Positions 1 through 11,900 of a DNA stretch of 64,000 nucleotides are shown piece by piece (the stretch's first letter is position 1; every line of letters begins with the position of its first letter). This DNA is from Polyporus tsugae (lineage: Eukaryota; Basidiomycota; Agaricomycetes; Polyporales; Polyporaceae): contig JAHRBS010000011.1 of NCBI GenBank assembly GCA_024305745.1, positions 124,001 to 188,000 of the forward strand, read 5' to 3'. A model generated the notes under the pieces. The model ran no database searches and had not been told where the DNA came from. It saw nothing but the letters and a program-made list of their open reading frames with translations. The translations under genes and the position numbers were made by a program.

Positions 1-2100
1 CGAAAAAAATTCGGGAGAAATTTCTTTATCGGGGTAGGATGGTAGTTTTCACGAGTAGAATCCCCCAGCGTGCGCGGTGACTAACTGGGCACTGACCCGA
101 CGCGCGCCGCACCAGCGCCACGACCGCACCACATCGGATATGCATCCCTATCCGACCAAGCCCACACAGCTCCTCTTTCTGCTGCGAGTCCGCCGACTCC
201 TGAGCAACTGGGGCTACTTCCACATTCCGAGGGGTCGACCAATATTGGTCGCTGACTAAGCCGGGGATTGGTACCCCAAACCAAAGACCAATCCCAACCC
301 CAACCCTAGCCGGCCAATAGACGCCCGAAACCGAAGACCATCGCGAGGGCGAGCAACGCCGCCGGAGGCAGTCCAACACCCTACCTAACCAGTTTCAGAT
401 CGGGATAGCGACAGTTCCAAGGCCTGAAATATATTTCCTCCCTTATTGGAGCATACTGTACATATGGGAAGCAAAGAGAAGCAATAGTATAGTAATTGAC
501 TGACAGAAAAGTCAAGCAGAAACAAAACACAATATCGTCGGAAGCGGTGGACGCTTTCCAATGATACTACACTAGTTTGAAAGCTGTGAAACATACCTTT
601 CAAACGAGCCCAAGATGAAGGGAAACGGACCAGAACTGGAGGAGAAGGGGGCATGTCAAGTGCACTACAAGTGCTGACCTTGGTTGCCCGAGCTAATACA
701 TAGTCCAGGCCATACCAATTACTACAAAACAGATACTCACTAATGAGTGGGTGCCCCTATATAAGAGCGCGAGAGGTGCGCGCCACGTTGGTTAACCGAA
801 GCAGATGAGAGAGGCCGGGTGGAAGTGTTCATGACCCAGATCAGGGGATGGGACAGCCGCGGCGGCGCGCGCGCCGCCGCGAGCTTTCGGTATTTGGAAG
901 CGTGAATGGCGCTTTTTTGGGATGCTAGACAGCCGAATGAGTAAGGAAAGCGAAGAGGCCCTGGATAAAAATGCGAGTACAAGCAGCTGGTGGTGGTCAT
1001 GAAGTGAGCGCACCTTCGGCACGACCATTGGTCCAACCCCTTCCAACCCCCGGGCCGCTTTGGGCGCCTGACGGCGCCCACCCACCCCTTGGAATGACCA
1101 ATTTTCCGCAACTGGGCTCATATGTAGGCAGCCGGTCGAGACAGGAGGCGCACTCTCCTTCTCACCCCCCGCGCGCTGCCTACAGGTGAGATGCATCCTG
1201 GTCTCACTCTGACAGCTCATGCTCACCCCCCGCGCGCTGCATACAGGCTTTCGTTTTCGAATTACAGCCAGGGTGCCCCCGCGCCGCCGCGCTCCGAGCC
1301 GGGGCACCCGTGTTTAGCTACACTAGGCTCGTGCCGCCCGAGAAACGAAAGCGCTAGCGCCGCTAGGGGATTTGAGCAATCCACACGCTGAGACGTAGAT
1401 GAGTCCGGGCCGCCGAATTTGAGATTTTCCCCAGACGTCGGGGCGGGCCAGGAGTTCGGCAGAATCTCAGCAATACTGAACACCAGATATCGCCTCGATA
1501 TCGTCGGCCACGGTGGGGGAAACATCGAGGGACAGCGGCGTGGTGGGTGGCCCCAGCCACAGCGCCTCCAAGGGGAAGCCGAAAGCGGCGAAAACGCCTT
1601 TTCGGTGCTTTAGGAAAACGACGTGGCAAAAGTCGACTTTTCAAGCGATCTACGAACCACACCACACACGGCCCATGGAGGGCAAACCACACTCGAAAAC
1701 TGACATTCACGGCATTGCGAACATATTAGCGCGCAGTGACGGGAGGCAGGAGGGCATCTCCACGCAATCCTCACAATTCTGCGCAATATTGGGGGCAGGA
1801 TTGCCCAACCGGGCAGCCCTGTCTGAGTACCGCATTGTCACGCGTGTTCACGCATTCCTGTAGAGTACCTATCCAAAATAACATCAGCAGTGCTCAAATA
1901 TGGTCACACCGGACAGCCTGGGAGAAACATAAGTGTGGTAGTCGGCTTACCAAACCTATCATATTACAGCTATGTACATAAAGCAACTACTAGCGAGCGG
2001 AGTTGATGAAGGCAACACCAACTTGCTCTTTCCCCTACTAGTGCGCTCCGAAATCGTCAATGCTACTTATGCGCTTGTATCTTCACGTCCTCGCGCTGGA
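1..2100. other. Gene-poor stretch, no supported gene
   Basis: Reading both strands I find only short, compositionally biased open frames with no family signature or consistent splice pattern. The stretch contains a perfect 24-bp GC palindrome at 858-881 and a 26-bp direct repeat (about 1161-1187 and 1222-1248, CTCACCCCCCGCGCGCTGC core). It probably consists of decayed mobile DNA, but nothing more specific can be supported. Confidence 0.5.
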
Positions 2101-2138
2101 GCATGGCCACATGACGCCGCCCCCATCCCCAACCGCAC

Positions 2139-2810
2139 TTGTGCCGCTCGCTCCTCTCCGCTCCCCCCCCCCCCTACGTCATGGCTACCAGATCTTCCAA
2201 GGGTGTCAAGGTGATGGCGATGAAGCGAAAACCGCCCAGAAAACCCAGGGCGACGATGGTGACGACTTCACGACTTCTTCCGCAAGCCTCGGAGAGCGAT
2301 GTCAACACTGAGGGCGATCACGTCGACCCCAACACGAGCCGCCGCAAACCCAAGGAGGCTCGTAGGGGCGCCCCTAGACCCGCTACCGGAACTGTTTATC
2401 CGCCTCGCCTTACCCATCCCCGGAATGAATGCATTGCTGGCGACGGGCCTTCCTCCAGCACCGTGATGGCGACCCGCTTGCTGCAGATCGTTCGAAGGTT
2501 GCATGCCATAAGCAGTGGTATGGGGTGGAGACTTCGCTGCGTCATTGAACTCGACGACGACGGAGAGTGTGATGGGCCCGAAGTCGACGGAGGGCAAAGC
2601 ATCCCTGATCTGTGTGGGGGGAAGGGGAGGGGAGCTAAGCAGGAGAGGCACGGTCGGGAGTGGGGTTCGAGTCTTGGTTCGACGGCTCAAGTTGGAAGGC
2701 TGCTCGGAATCGACGGCAAACTTGGCGATGGTCTTGCCTTGGGCGGGGGTGGAAGGGAAGTTTACTGCTTTCATCTAGGAGGCCAAAGGGCACGAAGCAT
2801 GTGTCGTTGA
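2139..2810 (+). other. Open frame of uncertain coding status, 223 codons
   Basis: A single open frame of 223 codons begins just upstream of a CT/C-rich tract (poly-C run near 2167-2176). The early part is basic and rich in Lys, Arg and Pro, which could be a DNA-binding N-terminus. The rest is Gly-rich and looks like non-coding sequence in translation. A long frame on the opposite strand (2268-2774) overlaps it. I do not recognise any family, find no second exon and see no conserved motif. A chance open frame or a decayed gene start are both more likely than a working gene. Confidence 0.15.
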
Positions 2811-2880
2811 TGCGGGGAAGCGGGAGCAGAAGGGGAGAGGGATCTGAAGGGTAATATGGATGTTCTGGACAGAATCTCAC

Positions 2881-5800
2881 CGTCAGAGCGGCGTGGTTAA
2901 CAAACTTGCAAGGCGGTGTGCGAGCATATCATGAGCACCAACATTGAATGATTGCTTATTAGGGGTAATGACGCACGGTCGACGCACTGCTGGGGATCAA
3001 ATTTGAGAGACCAGAGACAAGAACCACTAACGAGTGAAGACGCACCCTGTTATAGACCCTCAGTAGGGTTTGGCGATACCTCCGACGATGTTTCCGACAT
3101 TGATGACATCAATGAGCGCAGACTTCCGTGGATACTCTATGACCAGCTGGCCCGCAGCGAGCCCCGATTGCCGGAGATGACGAAGGAAGGGTCACTGGCG
3201 GACGCTCTGGGTACGGTTTCGCGAGCTCGCCAGAAACGGAAAGCTCCGACCCGAGTTCTTGGACTTGCACCAGTGTAGTGCGCCTTGCTGAATGCAGTCC
3301 ATTGGGCGAAGTGGTCGCGAAGGCTGCCCAAGCGTTTCCCAGGGTCGAACGGGTTCGCTTGCTCTGGTGGAGGGATATGTGTCCTCCTGCGCTATTGGGT
3401 TGCGTGCGCACATGCATGAGGGGCGGGGTACGAAGAAGACGGCAGTGGTAACTCACTGCGCTAGGAATTCGTCAGACCCGCCATACAGCTCCCATCCCCC
3501 AACCTCCTCCGCCCCACCTCACCCTGGTTGTCGATGGGCGTTCAGACGGGCATTCCGTCCATGTCCGCCCTGTAAAAAATGCATTAGTTCTACATGAAGC
3601 CATGTAAACATACATGTTCTCACAGCTCTCCTTGGAAATCGCGATCACGAAGCTGCCCAGGTCCTCACTGGTATCACCTCAGATCCTTCCCATGACAGCT
3701 GAAGTCTAGGCCGTCATTGATGAACCAACGACCAAGCAACAACGCGGTGCCGTCACCCCAACCCTTGTTATCACTGGCATACTTCGCGCCTCCGTGAAGG
3801 GATTCCATGAACTGGAAACGCATATGTTATCGCACACATGTATGAACCTCGAAGACTGCGGAGCATACCTCACCGTATACCTCCGAGCGTACTGCTATCC
3901 CTCGACGCTGACATCCTACTGCTGGTTCGAACTTTTGCTCACGTCGGAGGACAAGGGCAACACCATCATGTGGGGTCGGGAAGACGGCGACGGGGAAGCC
4001 GAACATGGCCTGATCCCGCGGAGTGTCGTTGAGCGGCTTGAAGAGTGCGTCTAAAAGAGAGCCGAGAGGGTTATACAGAGGTGCCCAGACGAGGTGCATG
4101 GGGAAGGTAAGCGAAGGCGAGTAAGAACTTCAGCCAGTGCAGTGCTTCCCGCTTGGGGCAGCCCCGCCATTCCAAGGGTGGGGACCAAATTGGTCCTAAG
4201 CGCCCCATGTTTAGTCCTCATTGGTGCGCGCGACCAATCTAAGCGCCTATTTTGGTCGACCAATCTGGGGGCACGTGCCGCACGAAATGGCTCGCAAGGG
4301 CACTTGAGGCGCAATGCGACAAGTTTGGAAGCTCGCGAGGACCAACTGAGAGGCAGAAAATATATTTCACACTGTATCTAAACACGCAGCACAGTAATTG
4401 GGGGTGGAAGGCCAAATATGCAGGACCAGGACAGTATCAAAGTCAACCAAAACAGAATGCTCACAGTGTCGCATCTGGTGGACCTTAGATGGCAGGGTTT
4501 GGCTCGTCTGAAAGGCCTAATTCTCCTCTGTCAAATATATAAAAGTTGAGGCAAAGCGGGGCAGAACTGGCGGAGAAATTGCCCTCCCAAATGGACCATA
4601 AGTGCCCATATGGTGGACTCTACTTGCAGGTCCAATAGTCACTAGTAGATCACTGTATACTAGCAAGAAATTTATGGAAATTATACTGCAAAATGCGGGA
4701 GAAACGGCACTCAATAATGCAAAAATATGCATAGAAAAAGGAGGAGAATTGAAGATGACTAGCAGATTCCCGTGCCGTTGTCCCGGGGAAGGGGGATTCC
4801 AGGCTGCAAGTCTTAGATTTCAGACCCCACATGTTAAATACAACAATGGCTGTAAATCTCGAAGGCTGAAAGTCGACACTCAAAATGGGGGAAAGAATAT
4901 GTGTTATGTCAATCTCTGACTATCAGCAATTGCGGCTCGAACTTCGCAGCGCACATTGGCCGGTCTATCGCCCGCCCTCAATGTGCTGTGCCCTTCTAGA
5001 CTTGGAGTCTGGATGGATGGCTCAGGCACTTCGCAGATGCGACAGCATCAGAGACTGTTCAAGTTGGGAGAAAGCAACTCATAGTGGCCCACGCTGAAGT
5101 TTCACCACGATGTGCGGGGCTGTGAAGGACACATTGTTGGAGTTTGTGTGGAGCTGCACTGGGGAGACTGTATCAATGGCCGGTTCTGTATGGACATAGC
5201 TGGGTGGCGCCACACCCAAAGCCCGCCTCTAACTCACTCACAACCTCGAACCTATTGTTCCCCTATCCACCTCTCCTGGTCCGTGAATGTCTGACAAATC
5301 GTCATCCCGACTTCTCTCAATTGCATCCTCGTGTGCAGCCATCACTTCGACCGAGTCTGGAACTTGCATCTCAGATTCAAGCACAGATATAATGCGAAAC
5401 ACGCCATTGATGACTCACCAATCATTAAAGCTGAATGCAAATAACATGGTGTGGGAGGAGTATTGCCTATGTTACGAATCAGCATGGCATGGAATGATCA
5501 GCCGCCGCAGATGTGGCTTGTCACATCCCATTGATGCATGCATTGCCCCTAATCTCACGCAGTGATGGGCTCCACGCATGGCCAGTGAGCAAGAATTACG
5601 CCCCGTTGCGTTACCTGCAGTGTAGCATCCGGGCGCTGTCAGAAACTCGGAGTGAGGCATGTATACATTCGACATACCTTGTCAATGCCGAACCCCAGCC
5701 TCAATCCCACCCACAACTTTGAGCCTCGTCTCTCTGTGACACTCTCCCTGAACAACCTCGAGAACCGCCTACATGACCGATACCTGGCCTCTTCCCCACC

Positions 5801-6488
5801 CTAAGCTCAGCCTCGCATCTCCGCCATGGCTTCCCACGCGATGCCTAGATATTAGTGTATTATACTGTAGCTTGAGTGCAAGCCACACAAATTAAATTCT
5901 CACTTACAATATTATGAAGTGTCGCCCGAGTCAGCTGAATATCTTGACTATTGAGCCGAGCCCGAGTCAATGTGGCGGCTCGTCAAGAGTCGGGCAGAAG
6001 CCAAAGCAAGAGTGTGGTACCCAGGTGGCACCAGAGAGACAAATGAATGGCTGCTAGCCTGAGAAGGCTGAGAGTGATGATTGTGACACAAAAGTCAGTG
6101 AGCACAAAAGTAGCAGGAAGGGTATGGTGGTCAGGGTAGAGGCTTGATTGAAGTTGAGCGCATACGCTGTCAATCTATTCGGCGCTAACACACATCTTGG
6201 GCGCTTCAGCCACACCTCCGAGCCAACCACCTTCATGTTGTGCTCAGGCCTCAATATCAAAGGTCAGGATAATAATATCAGTTTCATATGTGGCGAAAAG
6301 TATCTAGGATCAGTTTGCCAAGTCAGAACCTTTGTGCAAGCTTTCCCTTATTTGCATCGGCAGGGACCGGGCCCTCGATACATGCATCTGCCTAAAATAG
6401 TAATCAATTTCCTTTTTGGGTTTTCTTGCTTTTCTATAGAAGATAGGAGCCATGCACCAGGAGGGGTCCTAGCATATAGTCCTTAAGC
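2881..6488. other. About 3.6 kb without a supported gene
   Basis: Only short scattered open frames occur here. AT-rich patches near 4340-4930 and GC-rich, palindrome-containing patches (for example around 4150-4270, with ACCAAATTGGT-type words) suggest remnants of non-autonomous elements. I find no pair of terminal repeats, no RNA gene and no family match. Confidence 0.45.
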
Positions 6489-6490
6489 TA

Positions 6491-6957
6491 TGGTGCGAGC
6501 CACTTAGACGCCGCTACTTTTGTACAGCGGCCAATTTGACCCAGAGGTCATCCTAACTTAGGCGCCTGTGGTGGCGCCCGGTCGGGAGTGCTTGTTGAGT
6601 GACGACCAGGCACTTTTCAGTGAGGAATATGTGGTGGATGTCGCAGAGAGTGTGTTTGTAGCCCACTTCGTGTCATTGCAGACAACATGAGTGGTGCTCG
6701 GGCAGTATGGATCAGCGTCTATGGTACCAAATATAGTAATAATTACTATATATAGAAGGTAATTTTCATCACTGGCCAATTTGGTGACCGACCAAATTTG
6801 TAACTCCATCAGTTTTTCGAATTTCGAAAAACGCCTTGACAGATTTGTTCCTCTCCTCAAACGGAGTCGATTGGTCAAAAAATCTGGGAATTTTTGGCAA
6901 AACTGGAGGGGGAGTTGCCCTTGTACAAAAGTAGCGGTGACTAAGTGGCTCGCACCA
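6491..6957. mobile_element. MITE of about 467 bp with TA flanks
   Basis: The left end reads TGGTGCGAGCCACTTAGAC and the right end is its inverted complement with two or three mismatches, so the terminal inverted repeats extend over about 35 bp (to about 6525 and from about 6920). Both ends abut a TA dinucleotide (6489-6490 and 6958-6959), the target duplication of Tc1/mariner-type elements. The interior has no coding capacity. The element is probably a non-autonomous member of a Tc1/mariner-like family; the TA could also be part of the terminal repeat. Confidence 0.6.
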
Positions 6958-7135
6958 TAGAGTCGGGCTGGGGCTTACCTAATTATCTCCAAGTGCCATC
7001 CATACATCCAGGCACATTGATGTTGACAGAACACGATCATCAACATGGGCCAAATCTTGGATATGCAGGAGGGGAAGCTGAGAAGGAAGTGGGCAAGATG
7101 CCCCTGAAGAGTACAGTTACAGACGGAGACATGGC

Positions 7136-7860
7136 GGTAGGGTCCAGGAGTCCGGTCAAGTCCGGTCTTTTGGCCAAATTTTTGAGGACCGAGGACCGTG
7201 ACCTAACAGGACCGGTCCAATTCTGGAGGACCGGACTGATTTTCCGGTCCTGTGAGGACCGGACTGGACTTTGGTCCGGTCCTTGGTCAGGACCGGTCCT
7301 GACCAAATTTGCGGTCTGCACCGGTCAAGACCAGTCAGGACCGGTTAAGACTGATTAACAATTGCTCATGGGGGGGATTGAACCCAGAACCTTGCAGTTC
7401 CGAGCTCATTCAACCGGCACTACTAACTGTTAGACCAGCAGCTCATTACTAGCCTAGATATAACACTATCTATGTACTATTATCTGGGTGAGATAAGATA
7501 ACAAGTGTCCAGATAAGATAACCCTGAGATAATGGTCTATAGATAGTGTTATATCTAGGCCGATAAGGGCCTACTGGAGCAGTGGTTAGTAGTGCCGGAA
7601 CTATGGACTCGGAAACAGGTGGTCTCCAGTTCAATCCCGGGCATGAACACTACATGTCTAAGCCGATAAAATTATTAATGTAGGACCGGTCGAGGGAGGA
7701 CCGGTCATAACCGGTCCTTGCGGTCTTTTCTGAGGCCAAATTTAAAAAGACCGAGACCGTGACCGTGACAGGACCGACAAAGACCGACCTTACAGTCTGG
7801 TCTTTTGAAGTCCAGTCCCGGTCAAGTTCTGGTCTTTGAACGGTCTTTTGTCATGAACGT
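7136..7860. mobile_element. Fold-back element with opposed tRNA-like heads
   Basis: The element is a nested palindrome. The outer arms (7147-7360 and 7682-7860) are dense in GACCGGTC-like words. Inside them lie two tRNA-like heads in opposite orientation: a minus-strand copy with a B-box-like GGTTCAATCCC (complement of 7374-7384) and an A-box-like segment (7417-7437), and a plus-strand copy with an A-box-like GTGGTTAGTAGTGCC (7581-7595) and a B-box-like GTTCAATCC (7629-7637). At the centre is a perfect 22-bp inverted repeat (7452-7473 and 7539-7560). The heads do not fold as proper tRNAs, so this looks like two SINE-type units head to head rather than tRNA genes. Confidence 0.5.
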
Positions 7861-8977
7861 TCCATTCGGCGCCTGCTACCAGCGCCTTAGTTTCCTTTTT
7901 CGGACGATCTACTTCTCACGTTGTACTTATTGTTCTCTGTTGCATTGTATCTCGTCCTTTGTTCATTAGCACAATAGCTCCTTATTGTCCATAGTCGCTA
8001 TTGTTCCATTCCCATTGTTCTCCTGTGTCCATAGTTACCTATTGTCCCCAGGTTCTCATTGTCCTCTATACGTATATAAGGACCTGTACTTCGCTGCCTG
8101 GAGACCTCAGTTGCGACCTCTTGTCTCCAGGTAAGCCTCGCTGTATTTCGCTCGTTAGTTACCTCGCTCAATACATCTTGTCTCCAGTCCTGACCATTGA
8201 GCCTTGCTCCATTCTCACTGCACAAGTGCTTGTCGACGCCCTTGCTCGTCTTGTAAGTCTCCCTGGTCCTTACTCGATGGCCAGTCGTAACAACAAGGTT
8301 AGCGTGAGACATGCTCGAGGTTGTGAGCAACATGGTGGCATACCCTGCTTTGACATGGGGACCGGCACTAGGTTGCTCTCGACGTGAAGAGCGGCTCGGG
8401 GTCGTCTCCGTGCCAAGTAGGGGCGGTTATAAGGATGGGATTGGGGTGGGGGTAGAAGGTAAGATTACGATTGGAAGAGAAATTGAAGTGGAAAAAAATG
8501 AGTGAGAGGGATATTTGGTGGAAGGATGTCGAACGAAAGGCGCGGTGTAGTGTGGGGGAGAAGGGAAAGGATTTGGGGAGAGTCGTCACAGCATGAGGAG
8601 TCCACTGTGACCAAGACCTTTATTTGGACAGATGTAGTCACCCCGCTGTCTGCATGCTAGTCACCGGTATCCTCCGAGCACAACACAACCTCTCAAGTTT
8701 TCTCCTGCACTTCACCGGCCGCCGCACTTGGCTCACATCTCCCCTGTTTTGTCACGCAGACATCCAACACACGACATACGCCTGTGGCTTACCCTCGGAC
8801 AACTTGCTCTGCTCCCAGCCTCTCTCAGGCTGTTGCTCACCCGTCTCGCACTCGACCTTCTTCCCGGTGCCATTTACCTCACTGCCGGCATCCATCCAGC
8901 TACTACGCCTCTCTGTCCAGGCATCCTCGACCCTTGTGCATTTTTGCGGTCCTAACCATTTTGCAAATTCGACTTCA
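7861..8977. other. Upstream region of the Plavaka gene
   Basis: No separate gene is supported here. A TATA-like TATATAAGG lies at about 8073-8081, and the 350 bp before the transposase ATG are pyrimidine-rich, as is common in fungal 5' leaders. The open frame that starts at 8624 and runs into the transposase frame is most simply 5'-untranslated sequence. Confidence 0.4.
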
Positions 8978-11900
8978 ATGGCTCAGTCTTGCGACGTCTG
9001 CCAGCGTACTTTTGCGAACCAGCGAGGCCTCGTCATCCACTACGGTCGGCACCACCGTCATCCGAAGCCCAAAGCACCACCCCCCACAATCATCTATCAT
9101 CCCCACCTCGATGGTAAGCCTGCGTCCCACCCCCGTAATTTCCTATGTCCTATACCATTCTCATCCCCTTACTCTGATGCGATCCTCGACAGCTTGGCCA
9201 TGCGATGTCAACGGCGGCTTCCTCGAGGATCCAAATGCTCCGCCGCCGCCGCAGGATGACCACGAAGACTTCACTCCGTTCAGCAACAGGCCGCAATTCG
9301 AGTTCGCGCTGCTAATGGACGGCAAAATGCACACGTCGGAGGGCCATATCGCTCAGCTTCTCAAGATCCTCCGCGCGAAGCAAGTCCTCGATGGCAACGA
9401 AGATGCAGAGCCCCTCTTCAAGTCACCAGACCACATGCTCAACACAATCAATGCGATCGAGCGGGGGGAATCCGAATGGACAGCTTTTGCCATCAGGTGG
9501 GCTGGTCCGCTTACTCCTAATTCGCCCGCCTGGAAGCGACGCCGCTACATCGTATATATGTGCAATGCGCTTCGCGTTCTGGAGAACATGGCCTTAAGCA
9601 ATGATTTCAAGCACACATGGCACACGCGCCCATTCCAGGAGTTTGCGCACGGCGGCGTTCGAACATTTTCGGATTTGATGTCTGCCAATTGGTCGTGGAA
9701 GGAGGCGGTACGTGATTATCTTTGCATGCATTTATATTAGGTCTTTACCTATCGACTAGGACGCCATTGCCCAGGATCCAAACACACACAGATCTATGTT
9801 TGTGCCCACATGCCTTGCGGCCGACAAGATGACTGTCTCTGTGGGGACTGGCAACCAGGAATTCCACCCGCTCTACCTCCTGTCTAGCAACGTTACAAAT
9901 GAAATGCGCCGCGCCCACGGTGAAGCCGTTGTTCCGCTCGCGTTCCTGGCCATTCCGAAAGGTATGCTAACGGTTTCAGTCACACACCTGGCACTCAACA
10001 TCCATGCTTGCAGATGAACGCGAATTCGAGACAGACAACGAGTATCGGCTCTTCAAGAAACAGCTGTACCACGAGTCTCTCCGTCACATCCTCAAGCCCC
10101 TTCATCCCAGAATGACGACTCTGCATGTCATACGCTGCCCCGACGGCCACTATCGCCGTGCCATCTTCGGTATTGGTCCCTTTATCGCCGATTATCCCGA
10201 GCAAGTCTATCTGTCAGGCATTGTGCAGGGGTGGTGTCCGAAGTAAGTCATCAGTTATCGCATCTAAATGCCAGCTAACATATCTTCCAGACGTCAAGCA
10301 GCTCTGGACGAGCTTGAGACAGCGGGTATACCCCGCACACGTCAGCATACATGTATGCTTTGGGACACATTTGATCCCGGTATACTGTGGGATGTCTTCA
10401 GTGTTGTCGATGATGTGACGGTTCGTCTGAATTGTCTCTCAAACCACATTTTGTATACTCAATGTGAACATTACCAGCCTTTTATGTTTCATTTTCCTCG
10501 TGCAGACATCCACGAGCTCATCACACCTGACCCGCTCCACCAGCTCGTGAAGGGCACGTTTAAGGACCATCTCGTCTCATGGGTGGAGGAGTACATCTAT
10601 ATCACTGCTGAGAGCAAGCAGGAGGTGAAGCGGATCCTCGACGACATTGATAGGCGGTAAGTGCATACTCGAGTTCAGGTCGCAGATGCTTATCAATGTC
10701 TGCTCTCTGTAGAATTGCAGCCTCACCAGCATTCCCTGGTCTGCGTCACTTCCCTCATGGCCGCAACTTCAAGCAGTAGACCGGGAATGACTCGAAAGCA
10801 CTCATGAAGGTATGTACGTCGTTGAGACGGTACTCAGGCTTGTTTGAGCTTATCATTTTTAGGTGTTTCTCCCCACGCTGCAGGGATATATTCCCGAGCG
10901 CATGATTCCATGCATTGAGGCCTTTCTCCAGTTCGCCTATCTTGCCCGTCTGCCATCACATGATGCGCGCTCTCTCGCGCGAAGATGGATGCTGCCTTAG
11001 ATCGCTATCATGACCTGCGTATCATCTTCGTTGAGATGGGTGTCCGACCGGATAGCTTCCCTCTACCTAGGCAACATGCTCTTGTCCACTATGTGCCGAT
11101 GATTCAGTGCTTCGGGTCACTCAACGGTGTATGCACGTCCATCTCAGAGTCACGGCACATTTCGGCGGTCAAGCGTCCATGGCGTGCTTCGAACTACAAC
11201 CACCCACTCATTCAAATCCTCCGATGGAACACCCGCCTAAGTAAGCTTGCTGCTTCATGTGTGGAGTTCGGCCGTCGTGGAATGCTGTGCGATGATGTTG
11301 TCACGCATTCCCTTCGAAAGGTATGCAATAGGCTGACTACCATTCTTTGTTGTCTGTATATGTACTAACTAATCATACTAGGTCGGACTAGCTCCTGCAA
11401 TTGACCATGAAGAAGCTGTTGAGCTTGCTCAAGCAGCAATGTATGATGTCGCGGATGAGGGTGGGCCTCAGGCTCAGTCACGGGTGTATCTGGGCAAGCA
11501 TTCAGGTAAGCTAATAACTATTCTCCTATGTCTGCCTTGCATATGGGTCTAATATTGTACAGTATATACTGCCCAGATATCAAAGCTCTCTGACAAGCTT
11601 CCGATTGCTGTGCCATCTATTCACGCAATGGTTTGACGGTTCCTTCGTGAGCAGCTCTTCCCAGGGTTTGACAAGCCAGATGTGGATGTTGAGCTCGCCC
11701 TTTCATCAGGAAAAACCCTCCTAGCCAATTTTCAGAAACTATTGCTCATCATCACTTATTAACAATAGCTAGCAGTAATTCTACCAATGCACTAATTCTT
11801 GTAAGCTACTGCCATCTGGCAAGGTTACCTTGCCAGTTGTATATAGTTAGCAGAAATTAACAGCTACTGGCAGCACAATAGCATAGAGCTACAGCTATAT

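Noticed and set aside
858..881. Perfect 24-bp GC palindrome as a regulatory site or origin
   Set aside because: It is made of simple GCG/CGC repeats; nothing around it supports a specific function.
7579..7640. Candidate tRNA gene
   Set aside because: A- and B-box-like motifs are present, but the ends do not pair as an acceptor stem and the anticodon arm cannot be drawn; a SINE head is the better reading.
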